A stretch of 64,000 nt of DNA, from the IMG/VR virus record IMGVR_UViG_3300027706_000269, positions 27,817 through 91,816 of that record; one strand, written 5' to 3'. The DNA is from a virus. The notes below the pieces were generated by a model. The model did no database searches and was not told the DNA's origin. It saw nothing but the letters and a program-made list of their open reading frames with translations. Positions 9,301 through 17,629 of this stretch are shown piece after piece; position 1 is the stretch's first letter; each line of letters opens with the position of its first letter. The position numbers were made by a program, and so were the translations under genes.

Positions 9301-9991
9301 CACGGTCATCCACAGCGGCTACACCGCCGACCTCGAGGCCGGCACCGTCACGTTCACCAACGTCACCGGCTACAGCCAGCCGGTGACCATCGAGCACCGC
9401 GTCGAGGACATGGCCGTCGTTCGGGACGTGCAGATCAGCGGCGAGATCAGCTTCACGCGGGCGCTGACGCATGAGTACCCGGTGGCGAGTCCTGGTGACC
9501 CTTCATCCGGGAGTTTCGTCTCCAGCGCTCTGGTTGCCGGTGATCTCTTCGCCCGCGTCAGCCTGGTGTTCGACCAGGCCACTTGGAACGGCGCGTGGTC
9601 GGATGCGCTGGTCGGCAGCGCCGCCACCGCGACCTTCAACAACACGCAGTACCCGATCCAGGTCACCAATCGCGGTGCGCTGACCGAGCGCTGGATCGTG
9701 CGCTTCACCAACAACACCTCGTTCGAGGTGATCGGCGAGAACGTCGGCGTCATCGCCACCGGCAACACCAGCGCTGACTGCGCGCCGAACAACCCGGCGA
9801 CCGGCGTCCCGTACTTCCACCTCCCCGCGCTGGGCTGGGGCAATGGCTGGGCGACCGGCAACGTCCTGCGCTTCAACACCATCGGCGCGCAGTTCCCGGT
9901 GTGGGTGGTGCGCACCGTCCAGCAGGGCCCGGAGAGCGTGCCCGACGACAACTTCACGTTGCTGATCCGCGGCGACGTGGATACCCCCTGA
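6392..9991 (+). CDS. Large modular beta-rich phage tail protein (1199 aa)
   Basis: The 1199-aa product begins one base after the preceding stop. From about residue 270 it contains several degenerate modules of roughly 90-110 residues. Each opens with 'PGSL.V.W/Y' or a variant and contains 'G.I.Y.TG.V.F', followed by a Gly/Thr-rich strand. This resembles stacked Ig-like or fibre domains. Such proteins sit at the distal tail, and an adhesin or side-fibre role is inferred. There are no enzymatic motifs and no stretches of extreme composition. It has no counterpart in prophage B. Confidence 0.6.
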   Translation: MPIQSGDVKLLKSAVMADVPEGGGAPTGITIADGVSNAIFPDISELDRAGGRVNLRKSFVSVQTGDTDTYFGANVIVAEPPQDPRVSVTLFSTAKTFDTREQAQVRIEAYLNKGPEWAGYLFENHIAGQRVIQLFQRTTDTVPNVGQTLVLIENEGLGTQKEQYVRATSVSVVERTFTYNNDQDYKACVVTVSISDALRYDFTGSPASRTFTRIGSATRVRDTVVADAGTYVGVVPLTQPASVGDFTIKGASIYTQLVPSAQTETPISGVAPYAAAGLPVPGAVAVSYTASHAWTPTVAFNLPGGCLPGSLSIQTAGITIFDDAGLLKTASGTIGTIDYANGILTLNSGSMSGSKAVTYTPAARILRAPQSSEVPITPESRSQSYVGTVLPVPQPGTLSISYMAQGRWYVLSDGGNGSLKGLDASYGAGTINRNTGAFVVTLGALPDVGSSLILTWNVPTQETQQPSTALKAAQTLTLNPPAEKAVQPGTLSVSWQEHGGSDGTKTATANAAGDLSGAATGRVNIAGSRVEFAPNVLPAVGTLLTVSYVAGPKQEDSFAHPSRNGAGQLPVTATLGAIEPGSLEVEWNTLTDEAVLGAYTFQQLLEMGVAVSIWRDPIQIARDNGAGAVVLNGVSIGTVNYATGQVAFNPDVTIRIPRPNYTAVAINGTGRWRLNYSGMSYVDAPSVYPNDESGFVKLRYNSPGATSTLTETFAFAPSFKLVPGVNAQVVSGTVLLTVPGAQPWGDNGQGTLREFTPSGWVTRGSINYLSGDVTLTSWTAGTDNAITRASCVTTVGENISSEYVFRTGAAPLRPGSLSVQFARAVGGTQSVNAGIDGKIEATGVSGTVDYESGLVRLRFGRMVTAAGNESQPWYAAEGVGADGKIFKPEPVAASSVRYSAVAYSYLPLDANLLGIDPVRLPSDGRVPIFRPGGFAVVGHTGRITTSVSNGQTINCARVRLSRVRVVGHDGTVIHSGYTADLEAGTVTFTNVTGYSQPVTIEHRVEDMAVVRDVQISGEISFTRALTHEYPVASPGDPSSGSFVSSALVAGDLFARVSLVFDQATWNGAWSDALVGSAATATFNNTQYPIQVTNRGALTERWIVRFTNNTSFEVIGENVGVIATGNTSADCAPNNPATGVPYFHLPALGWGNGWATGNVLRFNTIGAQFPVWVVRTVQQGPESVPDDNFTLLIRGDVDTP

Positions 9992-10014
9992 ACTCGCAGA
10001 CTGGAACTCACGAC

Positions 10015-11286
10015 ATGCCTGATCTCACCGTCAAGTACTTCAACAGCGGGATGACCGGTGCCCCTCAGATCGCCAACAACTGGGGCGATCTGGTGAGCAT
10101 GCTCGACGCCTGCCTGGTCAACGGCTTCGCGCTGAAGGCCATCGACACGCTGACCTCGGTGGGCGGTATCGCCACGGCCACCATCTCCTCCGGACATGCC
10201 TACCGCCCGGATCAGGTCGTGCTGATCGCCGGCGCCGAGCAGCCCGAGTACAACGGGCAGTTCCGCGTCCTCACGACGACCACCACCACCTTCACCTTCG
10301 CGGTGTCGGGCACGCCGGCCTCGCCCGCGACGACCACGTCGAGCCTCAGTGCCAAGGTGGCGCCGCTCGGCTGGGAGAAGCCGTTCGCCGGCACGAACAA
10401 GGCGGCCTACCGGAGCAAGAACCCGCAGTCGCCGCAGAACCTGCTGTTGATCGACAACAGCCTCAAGACGCCGGGCTACACCACGTCCTGGGCGAAATGG
10501 GCCAACGTCGGCATCGTGGAGGACCTCACCGACATCGACACCATCGTCGGTGCCCAAGCTCCCTACGACCCGAACAACCCGACGCAGAACTGGAAGCAAG
10601 CTCAAGCTGGCCAGTGGGGTTGGTACAAGTGGTACCACGCGCGCCAGGCTGGCTACGACAACTCCGGTGACGGAGGCGGCGGCAACCGCAACTGGGTGCT
10701 GATCGGCGACGACCGGATCTTCTACCTGTTCCTTACCCACCAGGCCGGCTACAACTGGTACGGCCGCACGAGCTACTGCTTCGGCGATATCACAAGCTTC
10801 AAGCCCGGCGACAACTACGCCACGGTGCTGGCTGCGGACGACATCTACTGGAGCAACAACAACGCCGGCTACGCGAGCTACCCCGGCCAGAGCAGCGGCT
10901 ACGGCCTTGCCATGTCATTGGACTTCACCGGCAAGGTCCTGCTGCGCAACCACACGCAGTTGGGCAACCCGGTCCGCTTCGGCGTCACCTCCCTCAACAC
11001 CAACAACGGGCAGCAGATCTGCGGTCGCGGGCCGACGCCGTTTCCGAATGGCGCGGACTACAGCCTCTGGCTCTTGCCGACCTACGTGCGTCAGGAGGAC
11101 GGACACATCCGGGGTCTGATGCCCGGGATGCTGTGGATCCCGCAGGACCGCCCCTACAGCGACCAGACCATCGTCGACAACGTGGTCGGCCAGGCTGGCA
11201 AGCGTTTCCTGCTGGTGCGCACGCAATACAGCTCCGAGACCGAGGGTGCGCAGATCGCCTTCGACATCACCGGACCCTGGAGGTGA
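10015..11286 (+). CDS. Phage tail structural protein, unknown family (423 aa)
   Basis: I chose the ATG at 10015 because it follows the stop of the previous gene by 23 bp; the frame extends further upstream but only inside that gene. The 423-aa product is rich in Trp, Tyr, Asn and Gly and is probably beta-structured. A Thr/Ser-rich linker lies near residues 85-115. The middle 'W.KWANVGI' and 'D..I.YLFL' strands suggest a globular receptor-binding or baseplate-like fold. The placement within the tail-tip gene block supports a distal tail component. No catalytic residues are evident. Confidence 0.55.
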   Translation: MPDLTVKYFNSGMTGAPQIANNWGDLVSMLDACLVNGFALKAIDTLTSVGGIATATISSGHAYRPDQVVLIAGAEQPEYNGQFRVLTTTTTTFTFAVSGTPASPATTTSSLSAKVAPLGWEKPFAGTNKAAYRSKNPQSPQNLLLIDNSLKTPGYTTSWAKWANVGIVEDLTDIDTIVGAQAPYDPNNPTQNWKQAQAGQWGWYKWYHARQAGYDNSGDGGGGNRNWVLIGDDRIFYLFLTHQAGYNWYGRTSYCFGDITSFKPGDNYATVLAADDIYWSNNNAGYASYPGQSSGYGLAMSLDFTGKVLLRNHTQLGNPVRFGVTSLNTNNGQQICGRGPTPFPNGADYSLWLLPTYVRQEDGHIRGLMPGMLWIPQDRPYSDQTIVDNVVGQAGKRFLLVRTQYSSETEGAQIAFDITGPWR

Positions 11287-11289
11287 TCG

Positions 11290-12375
11290 ATGAGCTACCC
11301 GCTCAATGACACCTTCGCTACTGCGCCGGCGGCGGGCTACACCACCGTCCTCGGCGGGATGTCCGCCAGCCACAACGCCGCGCAGCAGGCTCTTGACCTC
11401 TCGGCGCCCAGCACGCAATCCATCCTTCGCTTCAACGAAGCGGCGAATGGGGACTTCTGGTTCGAGGCCGACATCGAACTGTTGACCGACCCGAGTGGGC
11501 GCAAGCACGTCGGCCTGTGGATGACCACCGGCAACGCCGCGGAGGGTTACCGCTTTGCGCATCTGGACGGTGCCTGGAGCGTTTCGCGCTGGAGCAGCGG
11601 ATTTGGCGACGGCGCTGCAGTCACCGGAAGCGTCAACGACGGGGCCCGGCCAATAGCCGGCATTGCTGCCACGGCGCCGACGTTCAACGTGGGACAGCGC
11701 CGGACTCTGCGCTGCGAAGTCATCACCGGTGCGCCCGATGCGAGTGGCGTGCCGTGGTCGCGGCTGCTCCAGTTCTCGGCCGGCGGTGTCGTGCTGTTCC
11801 AGGTGGCCGACGCGACGTACCGAGGCAAGCTCGTGCCGGGCGTGTTCCTCTACGGTGCGACCGCCCGCGTTCATGCCATCGCGGGCGACACGCCATCGGG
11901 CCTGCCTGCGTTTCCCGCTGTCGTTGCGGTCAACACGGCAGACGATCTGCAGCCGCTGACGGGCGGCTCGACCTCGGTGCTGTCCAGCCCCGGCGACAGC
12001 ATTGGGGTCAGCGTCGATGCGGAGTTGATGCGCCTGAACAGCCCGGCGTCCGAGCGCTGGGATGACCCGGGCGCCTACGACCGCCACTTCCGAGCGATCC
12101 CGTCCGGTCGCAAGAACATCCACTTCAGCGGTATCGGCGTGATCGCGGGCACGGTCAAGGAGAAGGGCGTCCCCGACCAGCCGCTGGAGCGGCGCGTCCA
12201 ACTCTTCAGCGAGAACACCCGCCTGCTGGTGGCTGAGACCTGGAGCGATGCCAATGGGGACTATCGCTTCGAGGTCATCGATCCGACCCAGCGCTACACG
12301 GTCGTGAGCTACGACCACAAGCACCTGTACCGCGCCGTGATCGCGGACAACCTTCAGCCGCAGTTGATGTCATGA
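11290..12375 (+). CDS. Phage tail protein with lectin-like N-domain and carboxypeptidase-regulatory-like C-domain
   Basis: The 361-aa product has an N-terminal region (about 1-215) with the strand pattern of concanavalin-like lamina domains ('FWFEADIEL', 'LLQFSAGGVVLFQV'). Its C-terminal ~80 residues resemble a transthyretin/carboxypeptidase-regulatory fold ('SGIGVIAGTVKEKG', then 'SDANGDYRFEVID'). That combination occurs in tail proteins facing the host surface. The 355-aa protein at 55055 occupies the equivalent role in prophage B. The last four bases overlap the next gene. Function is inferred from fold-like patterns only. Confidence 0.5.
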   Translation: MSYPLNDTFATAPAAGYTTVLGGMSASHNAAQQALDLSAPSTQSILRFNEAANGDFWFEADIELLTDPSGRKHVGLWMTTGNAAEGYRFAHLDGAWSVSRWSSGFGDGAAVTGSVNDGARPIAGIAATAPTFNVGQRRTLRCEVITGAPDASGVPWSRLLQFSAGGVVLFQVADATYRGKLVPGVFLYGATARVHAIAGDTPSGLPAFPAVVAVNTADDLQPLTGGSTSVLSSPGDSIGVSVDAELMRLNSPASERWDDPGAYDRHFRAIPSGRKNIHFSGIGVIAGTVKEKGVPDQPLERRVQLFSENTRLLVAETWSDANGDYRFEVIDPTQRYTVVSYDHKHLYRAVIADNLQPQLMS

Positions 12376-12767
12376 CCGTCGCCATCACCGTCGAGCACAA
12401 CGAGGCCCGGCTGGCCGGCACGCTGAACTTCCTGGATACCGGCAGCAACCCGGCGCGCCTGCGCATCTACGGGGGTGTGCGCCCGGCCACGCCGGCCACA
12501 ACACCCACCAGCGCGATGCTGGTCGAGATCCGTCTGACCAAGCCCGCGGGCACGATCTCGAACGGGCTTCTGACACTGACGCAGCAGGAAGACGGCCTGA
12601 TCACCGCCAGCGGCGTCGCCACCTGGGCCCGGCTGGTCAATGGCGATGACGTCACGGCGCTCGACCTGGACTGCAGCGGCACTGATGGCAACGGCGATGT
12701 GAAGCTGGCCAGCACCACGCTGTACCTGGGCGGCGACGCCCGCATGGTCTCCGCCATCCTGGGCTGA
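12372..12767 (+). CDS. Small phage tail-region protein (131 aa)
   Basis: The ATG overlaps the stop of the preceding gene (ATGA), indicating translational coupling. The 131-aa product is predicted to be mostly beta, with a Pro/Thr-rich segment ('PATPATTPTSA') near residues 38-50. There is no signal peptide or membrane segment. It is probably a minor structural or assembly factor of the tail tip. No family was recognised. Confidence 0.5.
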   Translation: MTVAITVEHNEARLAGTLNFLDTGSNPARLRIYGGVRPATPATTPTSAMLVEIRLTKPAGTISNGLLTLTQQEDGLITASGVATWARLVNGDDVTALDLDCSGTDGNGDVKLASTTLYLGGDARMVSAILG

Positions 12768-12771
12768 AGTC

Positions 12772-14739
12772 ATGCCAGATCTCGGGTCGCCGCAGGTCCA
12801 TCTGCGGTTCGACCGACCGGCGCCGACCGACGCGGACTTGCTGTTCGGCGCGGACTTCATCGCGCCTCGGAATGACCTGACGGTTCAGGCCGTCCTGCCC
12901 TTACCGGGCGTCGATGTTCGGTTCATCCCGCCCGCGCGGCTTGAACTGCAAGTGCTGTTGCCGGCGCCCACGGTGAGCTCGGTGCTGCTGCGCCCGAGCG
13001 TGCCGTTGAACGTCGGGAGTGGCGAGAGCGCGATCTTGCCTGGGGTCGTGTTCGCCTCCGAGGTGCGTTACTTCTCGTGCGCCCAGCGCCCGACCGTGGG
13101 CCAGACGAAGCCTCTCTGGCAAGTAGCCCAGCGAAAGGAGGACGGGCCGACGCAAGCTCAGCAGGACGCGACTGCCAAGCCATCGGGCTGGGCTGCGCCC
13201 TGGCATCGCGCAAGCTCCCAACCGCAGGGCATCTCGCACCGACTGCCGCCCGTGCTGTCGGCTTCACGCGAACAGCGGCTTGGGCTCCACCAGGACGCCT
13301 CGCCGTTGCGACACGCGACCTGGTTCGGCCACCAGATCGCCACACACATCGAGGCCGTCCGCCTGGCTCTGTTCCAGAACGCGGGCGCTGTCCGTGATGC
13401 CACGCAGTTCCGGCACCAAGACGGCGACCGCAGCAAGCGGGCAAGCCGCTCAGGCGTCTGGCAAGGCGGTCGACGGGTCACGCGCGGCCAAGGCTCGGAC
13501 TTTCAGAGCGCGTGGGCTGACCGTCGAGGCTGGCGAGGTCGCTACCAAGACGCCGTGCCGCCGCCCGCAGGGATCAGCCTGCTGGTGGTGCCCGAGCCTC
13601 CTGCGACGACGCCTTGCTACACGCCGAGCGCGGCCCTGCTGTTCGCCGCGTTGGCCGCGACCGATGGCCACCTGCTGTTCATCTGTGAGAACCACGACAA
13701 CCCGCCTCCCGCCGAGGAGCCGGTGGTCGTTCCCATCCGGAGGCTTTACTTCGTGATCAACAACGTGACCCTGCATCGCGTGCTGGATGGCGCGGAGGTG
13801 CCGGTGTTCAGCCTGTCGCTGTCGCTGGATGCGGCGTCGTGGACCTGGGGTTTCGAGGCGTCGCTGCCGGCGAGTGCCGAGTCGTTGGTCGATCCCGGCG
13901 CCGCATCCGGACCGGTGGAGTTGCTGGCCAGCGTGAACGGCACGACGTTCCGCGTGCTGGCCGAGAACATCAGCCGCGAGCGCATCTTCGGCGACGCCAG
14001 CATCCGCATCTCAGGCCGGGGACGCAACGCCGTACTGGCCGCACCCTATGCGCCGGTGATGACCTTCTCGAACACCGAGGGCTGCACAGCCCGGCAACTG
14101 ATGGACGACGTGCTGACCATCAACGGCGTGCCGCTCGGGTGGTCCGTCGATTGGGGCCTGACCGACTGGAACGTCCCGGCCGGCGCGTTTGCCCACCAGG
14201 GGACGTGGATCGAGGCCCTGGCCGCCATCGCGGGCGCCGCGGGCGGCTACCTGATGCCCCATCCGACCGCGCAGAGCCTGCGAGTCCGACATCGCTACCC
14301 GGTGGCACCCTGGGAGTGGGGCTCCGTCACCCCGGACTTCGTGCTGCCCGTCGACGCGGTGGCCCGCGAGTCCCGGCGATGGCTGGAGAAGCCGGCCTAC
14401 AACCGGGTGTTCGTCTCCGGACAAGGGGTGGGCGTGCTCGGCCAGGTCACGCGCGCCGGCACTGCAGGCGACGTGCTGGCACCGATGGTCGTGGATGCAC
14501 TGATCACCGAGGCGGCCGCCGCGCGCCAGCGCGGCATCGCGGTGCTCGCCGACACCGGCCGGCAAATCGAAGTCAGCCTGCGCCTGCCCGTGCTCGCGGA
14601 GACCGGAATCATCGAACCGGGAGCCTTCGTCGAGTACCAGGACGGCAGCGTGACCCGGCTCGGGCTGGTGCGCGCCACGCAGGTGCAGGCCGGCTTCCCC
14701 GAGGTCTGGCAGACGCTGGGGGTGCAGGCCTATGCATAA
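12772..14739 (+). CDS. Tail hub/tip protein with a Trp-Gln-His-rich repeat linker (655 aa)
   Basis: The first ~95 residues are beta-rich. Residues ~105-260 form a basic linker of degenerate repeats rich in Trp, Gln, His, Arg and Ala, with recurring 'H/Q.DA..R.AT.F.HQ'-like units. The C-terminal ~380 residues resemble a tail hub or baseplate domain ('RRLYFVINNVTL', 'GCTARQLMDDVL', 'AYNRVFVSGQGVGV'), comparable to late-operon proteins annotated as tail proteins in Pseudomonas and Burkholderia phages. The last 8 bases overlap the next gene. The hub role is inferred. Confidence 0.6.
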   Translation: MPDLGSPQVHLRFDRPAPTDADLLFGADFIAPRNDLTVQAVLPLPGVDVRFIPPARLELQVLLPAPTVSSVLLRPSVPLNVGSGESAILPGVVFASEVRYFSCAQRPTVGQTKPLWQVAQRKEDGPTQAQQDATAKPSGWAAPWHRASSQPQGISHRLPPVLSASREQRLGLHQDASPLRHATWFGHQIATHIEAVRLALFQNAGAVRDATQFRHQDGDRSKRASRSGVWQGGRRVTRGQGSDFQSAWADRRGWRGRYQDAVPPPAGISLLVVPEPPATTPCYTPSAALLFAALAATDGHLLFICENHDNPPPAEEPVVVPIRRLYFVINNVTLHRVLDGAEVPVFSLSLSLDAASWTWGFEASLPASAESLVDPGAASGPVELLASVNGTTFRVLAENISRERIFGDASIRISGRGRNAVLAAPYAPVMTFSNTEGCTARQLMDDVLTINGVPLGWSVDWGLTDWNVPAGAFAHQGTWIEALAAIAGAAGGYLMPHPTAQSLRVRHRYPVAPWEWGSVTPDFVLPVDAVARESRRWLEKPAYNRVFVSGQGVGVLGQVTRAGTAGDVLAPMVVDALITEAAAARQRGIAVLADTGRQIEVSLRLPVLAETGIIEPGAFVEYQDGSVTRLGLVRATQVQAGFPEVWQTLGVQAYA

Positions 14740-14953
14740 CGTCTACCAGCAGTTCCGCCAACTGCTGCCCGACGCGCCGCTGCAGGCGGGCACGGTGACC
14801 GAGGTCGCCGTCGGCGTCATCACCGTTCAACTACCGGGTGGCGGTGTCCTGAAGGCGCGCGGCACCGCCAACCTCGGCCAGAAAGTGTTCGTGCGGGACG
14901 GCGTTGTCGAAGCCGTCGCGCCCAGCCTGCCGCTCGAACTCATCGAGGTCTGA
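14732..14953 (+). CDS. Small beta-barrel-like phage protein (73 aa)
   Basis: The 73-aa product overlaps the end of the hub-like gene. It has the pattern of a small OB or SH3-like barrel ('GTVTEVAVGVITVQLPGGG', 'GQKVFVRDG'), as seen in small tail-tip accessory proteins. It closes the tail block; a strong hairpin follows 24 bp later. Function unknown. Confidence 0.55.
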   Translation: MHNVYQQFRQLLPDAPLQAGTVTEVAVGVITVQLPGGGVLKARGTANLGQKVFVRDGVVEAVAPSLPLELIEV

Positions 14954-14976
14954 CCCACCGCTGATTCATCCCTGAG

Positions 14977-15015
14977 GCCCGCCCAGTTGCACACGCGCTG
15001 GGCGGGCTTTGCATT
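14977..15015 (+). terminator. Intrinsic terminator-like hairpin between tail and lysis genes of prophage A
   Basis: The inverted repeat GCCCGCCCAG (14977-14986) / CTGGGCGGGC (14998-15007) is a perfect 10-bp stem with an 11-nt loop, followed by TTTGCATTT. It separates the tail operon from the lysis cassette and may attenuate transcription rather than stop it fully. Confidence 0.65.
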
Positions 15016-15051
15016 TGGCTTCGCCGCAACTTCGTTGACCTGGAGGAAACG

Positions 15052-15360
15052 ATGACCGATCCCATCCCGACCGATCCGCCCGCGCTGGTGGAGAACATGC
15101 TGCTTCTGAGACGCGAGGACTTCGACGACTTGCTCGACCGCGCCGCCGAACGTGGGGCCGAGCGTGTCCTGTCCCATCTCGGCCTGGAAAACGGCAGTGC
15201 CGCCAAGGACATCCGCGAGCTGCGCGATCTGCTGGAAGCCTGGCGCGATGCCCGCCGCACCGCATGGCGAACCGCCGTCAAGGTCATCACCACCGGCATC
15301 CTGGCCGCGCTGTTAGTCGGCGCTGCCATCAAGTTGAAGCTCATGGGAGGTGGCCAATGA
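15052..15360 (+). CDS. DUF6127-like membrane-anchored lysis-cassette protein (prophage A)
   Basis: The 102-aa product has a conserved N-terminal 'ENMLLLRREDFDDLLDRAA' helix, a charged helical middle and one C-terminal membrane segment (about residues 75-97). The topology suggests a tail-anchored protein with a cytoplasmic N-terminus. It is followed by a holin-like gene through an ATGA overlap. A near-identical gene is at 62225 in prophage B. An accessory lysis or holin-modulating role is inferred from neighbours. A GGAGG Shine-Dalgarno sequence lies 8 nt before the ATG. Confidence 0.7.
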   Translation: MTDPIPTDPPALVENMLLLRREDFDDLLDRAAERGAERVLSHLGLENGSAAKDIRELRDLLEAWRDARRTAWRTAVKVITTGILAALLVGAAIKLKLMGGGQ

Positions 15361-15833
15361 TCGAGACCTTGCTCGGCGGCCTCCTGGGAGGAGCCTTCCG
15401 TCTGGCGCCCGAAGTGCTGAAGTGGCTGGACCGCAAGGGCGAGCGCGCCCACGAGCTGGCAATGCAGGACAAGGCGCTGGAGTTCGAGAAGCTGCGCGGC
15501 GCCCAGCGCATGGCCGAGATCGGTGCCGGGGCCGATGCCGCATGGAACGTGGGCGCCCTCGAGACCCTGCGCGAGGCGGTCGCCGCCCAGGGGCAGCGAT
15601 CGGGCGCCCGCTGGGCCGATGCGCTGTCGGCGAGCGTGCGGCCCATCATCACCTACTGGTTCATGGCGCTCTACTGCGCGGCCAAGACCGCGGCGTACGT
15701 GGGCGCCCTCGAGGCCGGTGCGGATTGGATTCTGGCCATCCAGGCGGCCTGGACCGAGGCCGACCAGGCCCTGTGGGCGGGCGTCCTGAACTTCTGGTTC
15801 TTGGGCCGGGTGTTCGAACGGGTGAGAGCATGA
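15357..15833 (+). CDS. Holin-like protein (3-TM holin family type), prophage A
   Basis: The 158-aa product starts at the ATG overlapping the previous stop. It has a hydrophobic Gly-rich N-terminus, an amphipathic basic middle, a clear membrane segment near residues 88-110 and another hydrophobic stretch near 135-150. This resembles the three-TM holins of gene transfer agents and siphophages. It would permeabilise the inner membrane to release the endolysin made by the next gene, with which it overlaps (ATGA). By my count it differs from the prophage B protein at 14 of 158 residues. Confidence 0.7.
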   Translation: MIETLLGGLLGGAFRLAPEVLKWLDRKGERAHELAMQDKALEFEKLRGAQRMAEIGAGADAAWNVGALETLREAVAAQGQRSGARWADALSASVRPIITYWFMALYCAAKTAAYVGALEAGADWILAIQAAWTEADQALWAGVLNFWFLGRVFERVRA

Positions 15834-16312
15834 CGTCGGGGGTGATCGCCGTCCCGCAGGCGGCCATCGAGCTGGCCAAGCGCTTCGAGGGCTTCCACCG
15901 CGTGCCAAAGAACGATCCCGGCCGCGCGCATCCTTACATCTGCCCGGCCGGCTACTGGACCATCGGCTACGGGCATCTGTGCGATCCGAAGCACCCGCCG
16001 ATCACGAAAGGCGAGGCCGAGGCCTACCTCGCCCAGGACCTGAAGGTGGCGCTCGCCGCCACGCTTCGCTACTGCCCGGTGCTGGCTACGGAGCCCGAGA
16101 ACCGACTCGCGGCCATCGTGGACTTCACCTTCAACCTTGGCGCGGGGCGGCTGCAGACATCGACGCTGCGGCGGCGGGTCAATCAGCGGGACTGGGATGC
16201 TTCTGCGCGTGAGCTAAGAAGGTGGGTATACGGCGGAGGTGGGGTGCTGTCGGGGTTGGTAACACGCCGCGAGGCGGAAATCGAACTGCTGAAAGCTGGA
16301 GACTTGGGGTGA
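15830..16312 (+). CDS. Endolysin, T4-type lysozyme (GH24), prophage A
   Basis: This 160-aa muramidase should cleave the N-acetylmuramic acid-N-acetylglucosamine bond of peptidoglycan. The catalytic Glu is in 'KRFEGFH' (E20). The C-x5-T element (C38, T44) precedes 'IGYGH', and 'FTFNLG' is the usual C-terminal lobe motif. There is no signal peptide or SAR membrane segment, so export must depend on the holin. The start overlaps the holin stop. It is the last gene of the prophage A late operon before base composition changes. Confidence 0.88.
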   Translation: MTSGVIAVPQAAIELAKRFEGFHRVPKNDPGRAHPYICPAGYWTIGYGHLCDPKHPPITKGEAEAYLAQDLKVALAATLRYCPVLATEPENRLAAIVDFTFNLGAGRLQTSTLRRRVNQRDWDASARELRRWVYGGGGVLSGLVTRREAEIELLKAGDLG

Positions 16313-16672
16313 CTTCGTTCTGGCTGTCATCTGCCTCAGATCCCTTACTGCCTGCTAGCTCCAGAAGCTCCCTGACGCTACAATCAGAATCCTGAGCGTT
16401 CGGAGAGTAAAAGTGGATCACGAGTTTTCGGGGAAGCTCGTGAACATGACAAAACACTCGGTTCTGTGCGCTTACTGGGCGCCTTAGCTTTAACCGCCAT
16501 CCCGTTCGATGTGGGGTGATTAAAGGATTTCCTAGCGCCTCACCATTTGCCCGCTCCGGCGAAATAGCCATTGGCGAGCTCTCCGCCGCTAAACAGGCGA
16601 TTGGAACGTCAGTCTCATAAATAACCACAAATTAGCCATGGCATCAAATAGCGTAGCAGGAAGGTTCTTCAA
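16313..16672. other. Non-coding AT-richer boundary between lysis cassette and R-M island
   Basis: These 360 bases show a sharp fall in GC relative to the phage genes on the left. I see no convincing gene, terminator or tRNA. A - strand frame of 149 codons crosses it, but it lacks a start signal and runs into the lysozyme gene. The composition step marks a probable junction of acquired DNA. Confidence 0.6.
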
Positions 16673-17629
16673 GTGATGCGACAGATTAAGAGTGCAGATG
16701 CAGTGACGATACTGCATAACGATGCGCCGAAAGTGATCGAAGAGATCAACGATTTCACATCGCAGACGTTCAAGACACGAGGGGGACGCCTAGGCAGTGG
16801 CATGGGTAGCCTGCTCGAAGCCCTGTGGGTCTATTACATGAACAAAACCCTCATGAATGAGGGTGGATTGGCACGGGAATGTGAACTTGCGTGGATGCAA
16901 GATCACGAGCCCTCCGATTTTGCCTGCCTGCAAAGAGGGGCCGAATGGGAGCCTCGGAGTCGACGTGGCGAGTTGTTTCGTATCGAAGCCAAGTCCATGA
17001 ATATTGGCGTAGACGAAGCCAAAGGACACTTCACAAACCTTGCCAAGGAAACGGCAGAGCATGATCAGCTTCTTGTGCTCATCTGGTCATGGACCGAGCT
17101 GGGAAATAATTATTCATGGCCAAGAATTCACGATTACTTCCTTGGCCCTTCGCTGCCGATTATCAGGGCGCGAGATCAGCTTCACCTCGCGCGAGGAGGG
17201 TTGTTCGTTGATAGAAGAGAATGCCCTGATGGGTGTGCGCCAGAAGCATGTACACACGATGGAGAGCCACTAAACGCAGCAAGGAAGCGCGAGCGCCGAT
17301 CAGGTCCGCAGTCATGCAAGCCAGCAAACGTCGAGTATGCTGCCAATTTTGGCGGCCTCGTGCGGATGCTGAAGACCGACAATGATGCTGCGCGTTCGGT
17401 CTTTCGGAGACTGCGGAAGGCCGATGATGTGGTTCATGCCTATATATCCTTCATTCACACGCACTTTCCGTCCGAGGAGATCAACCACTTTAAGAAAGCT
17501 GAATGGCAATCTGTGTTGAAATCCCTTGGGATCAAAGCTAACAATGTGACCGCCGCCGAAGCTAATAAACTGTTGCGGGAGCATGTGCCCGACTACCAAG
17601 ATCACCTGCGGAGATTATTCTATAGTTAG
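16673..17629 (+). CDS. Putative PD-(D/E)xK restriction endonuclease of the R-M island
   Basis: The 318-aa product contains 'FRIEAKSMN', an E-x-K signature (E105, K107), with acidic residues such as D82 upstream. This matches the active-site pattern of PD-(D/E)xK nucleases. It converges on the specificity and methylase genes, overlapping the specificity gene by 4 bp, which suggests the three form one system. It is not an HsdR: it is far too short and has no helicase motifs. GTG (16673) or ATG (16676) could start translation; an AGGAAGG sequence lies upstream. Codon use is AT-richer than in the phage genes. The exact family was not recognised. Confidence 0.6.
   Translation: MMRQIKSADAVTILHNDAPKVIEEINDFTSQTFKTRGGRLGSGMGSLLEALWVYYMNKTLMNEGGLARECELAWMQDHEPSDFACLQRGAEWEPRSRRGELFRIEAKSMNIGVDEAKGHFTNLAKETAEHDQLLVLIWSWTELGNNYSWPRIHDYFLGPSLPIIRARDQLHLARGGLFVDRRECPDGCAPEACTHDGEPLNAARKRERRSGPQSCKPANVEYAANFGGLVRMLKTDNDAARSVFRRLRKADDVVHAYISFIHTHFPSEEINHFKKAEWQSVLKSLGIKANNVTAAEANKLLREHVPDYQDHLRRLFYS

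Noticed and set aside
9901-10014. 38-codon N-terminal extension of the 423-aa tail protein
   Set aside because: It lies almost wholly inside the preceding 1199-aa gene and is Arg/Pro-rich; the ATG at 10015 fits the operon spacing.
16179-16628. Open - strand frame of 149 codons across the AT-rich gap
   Set aside because: It runs antisense into the lysozyme gene, has no ribosome binding site and its product is low-complexity and Pro/Ser-rich.
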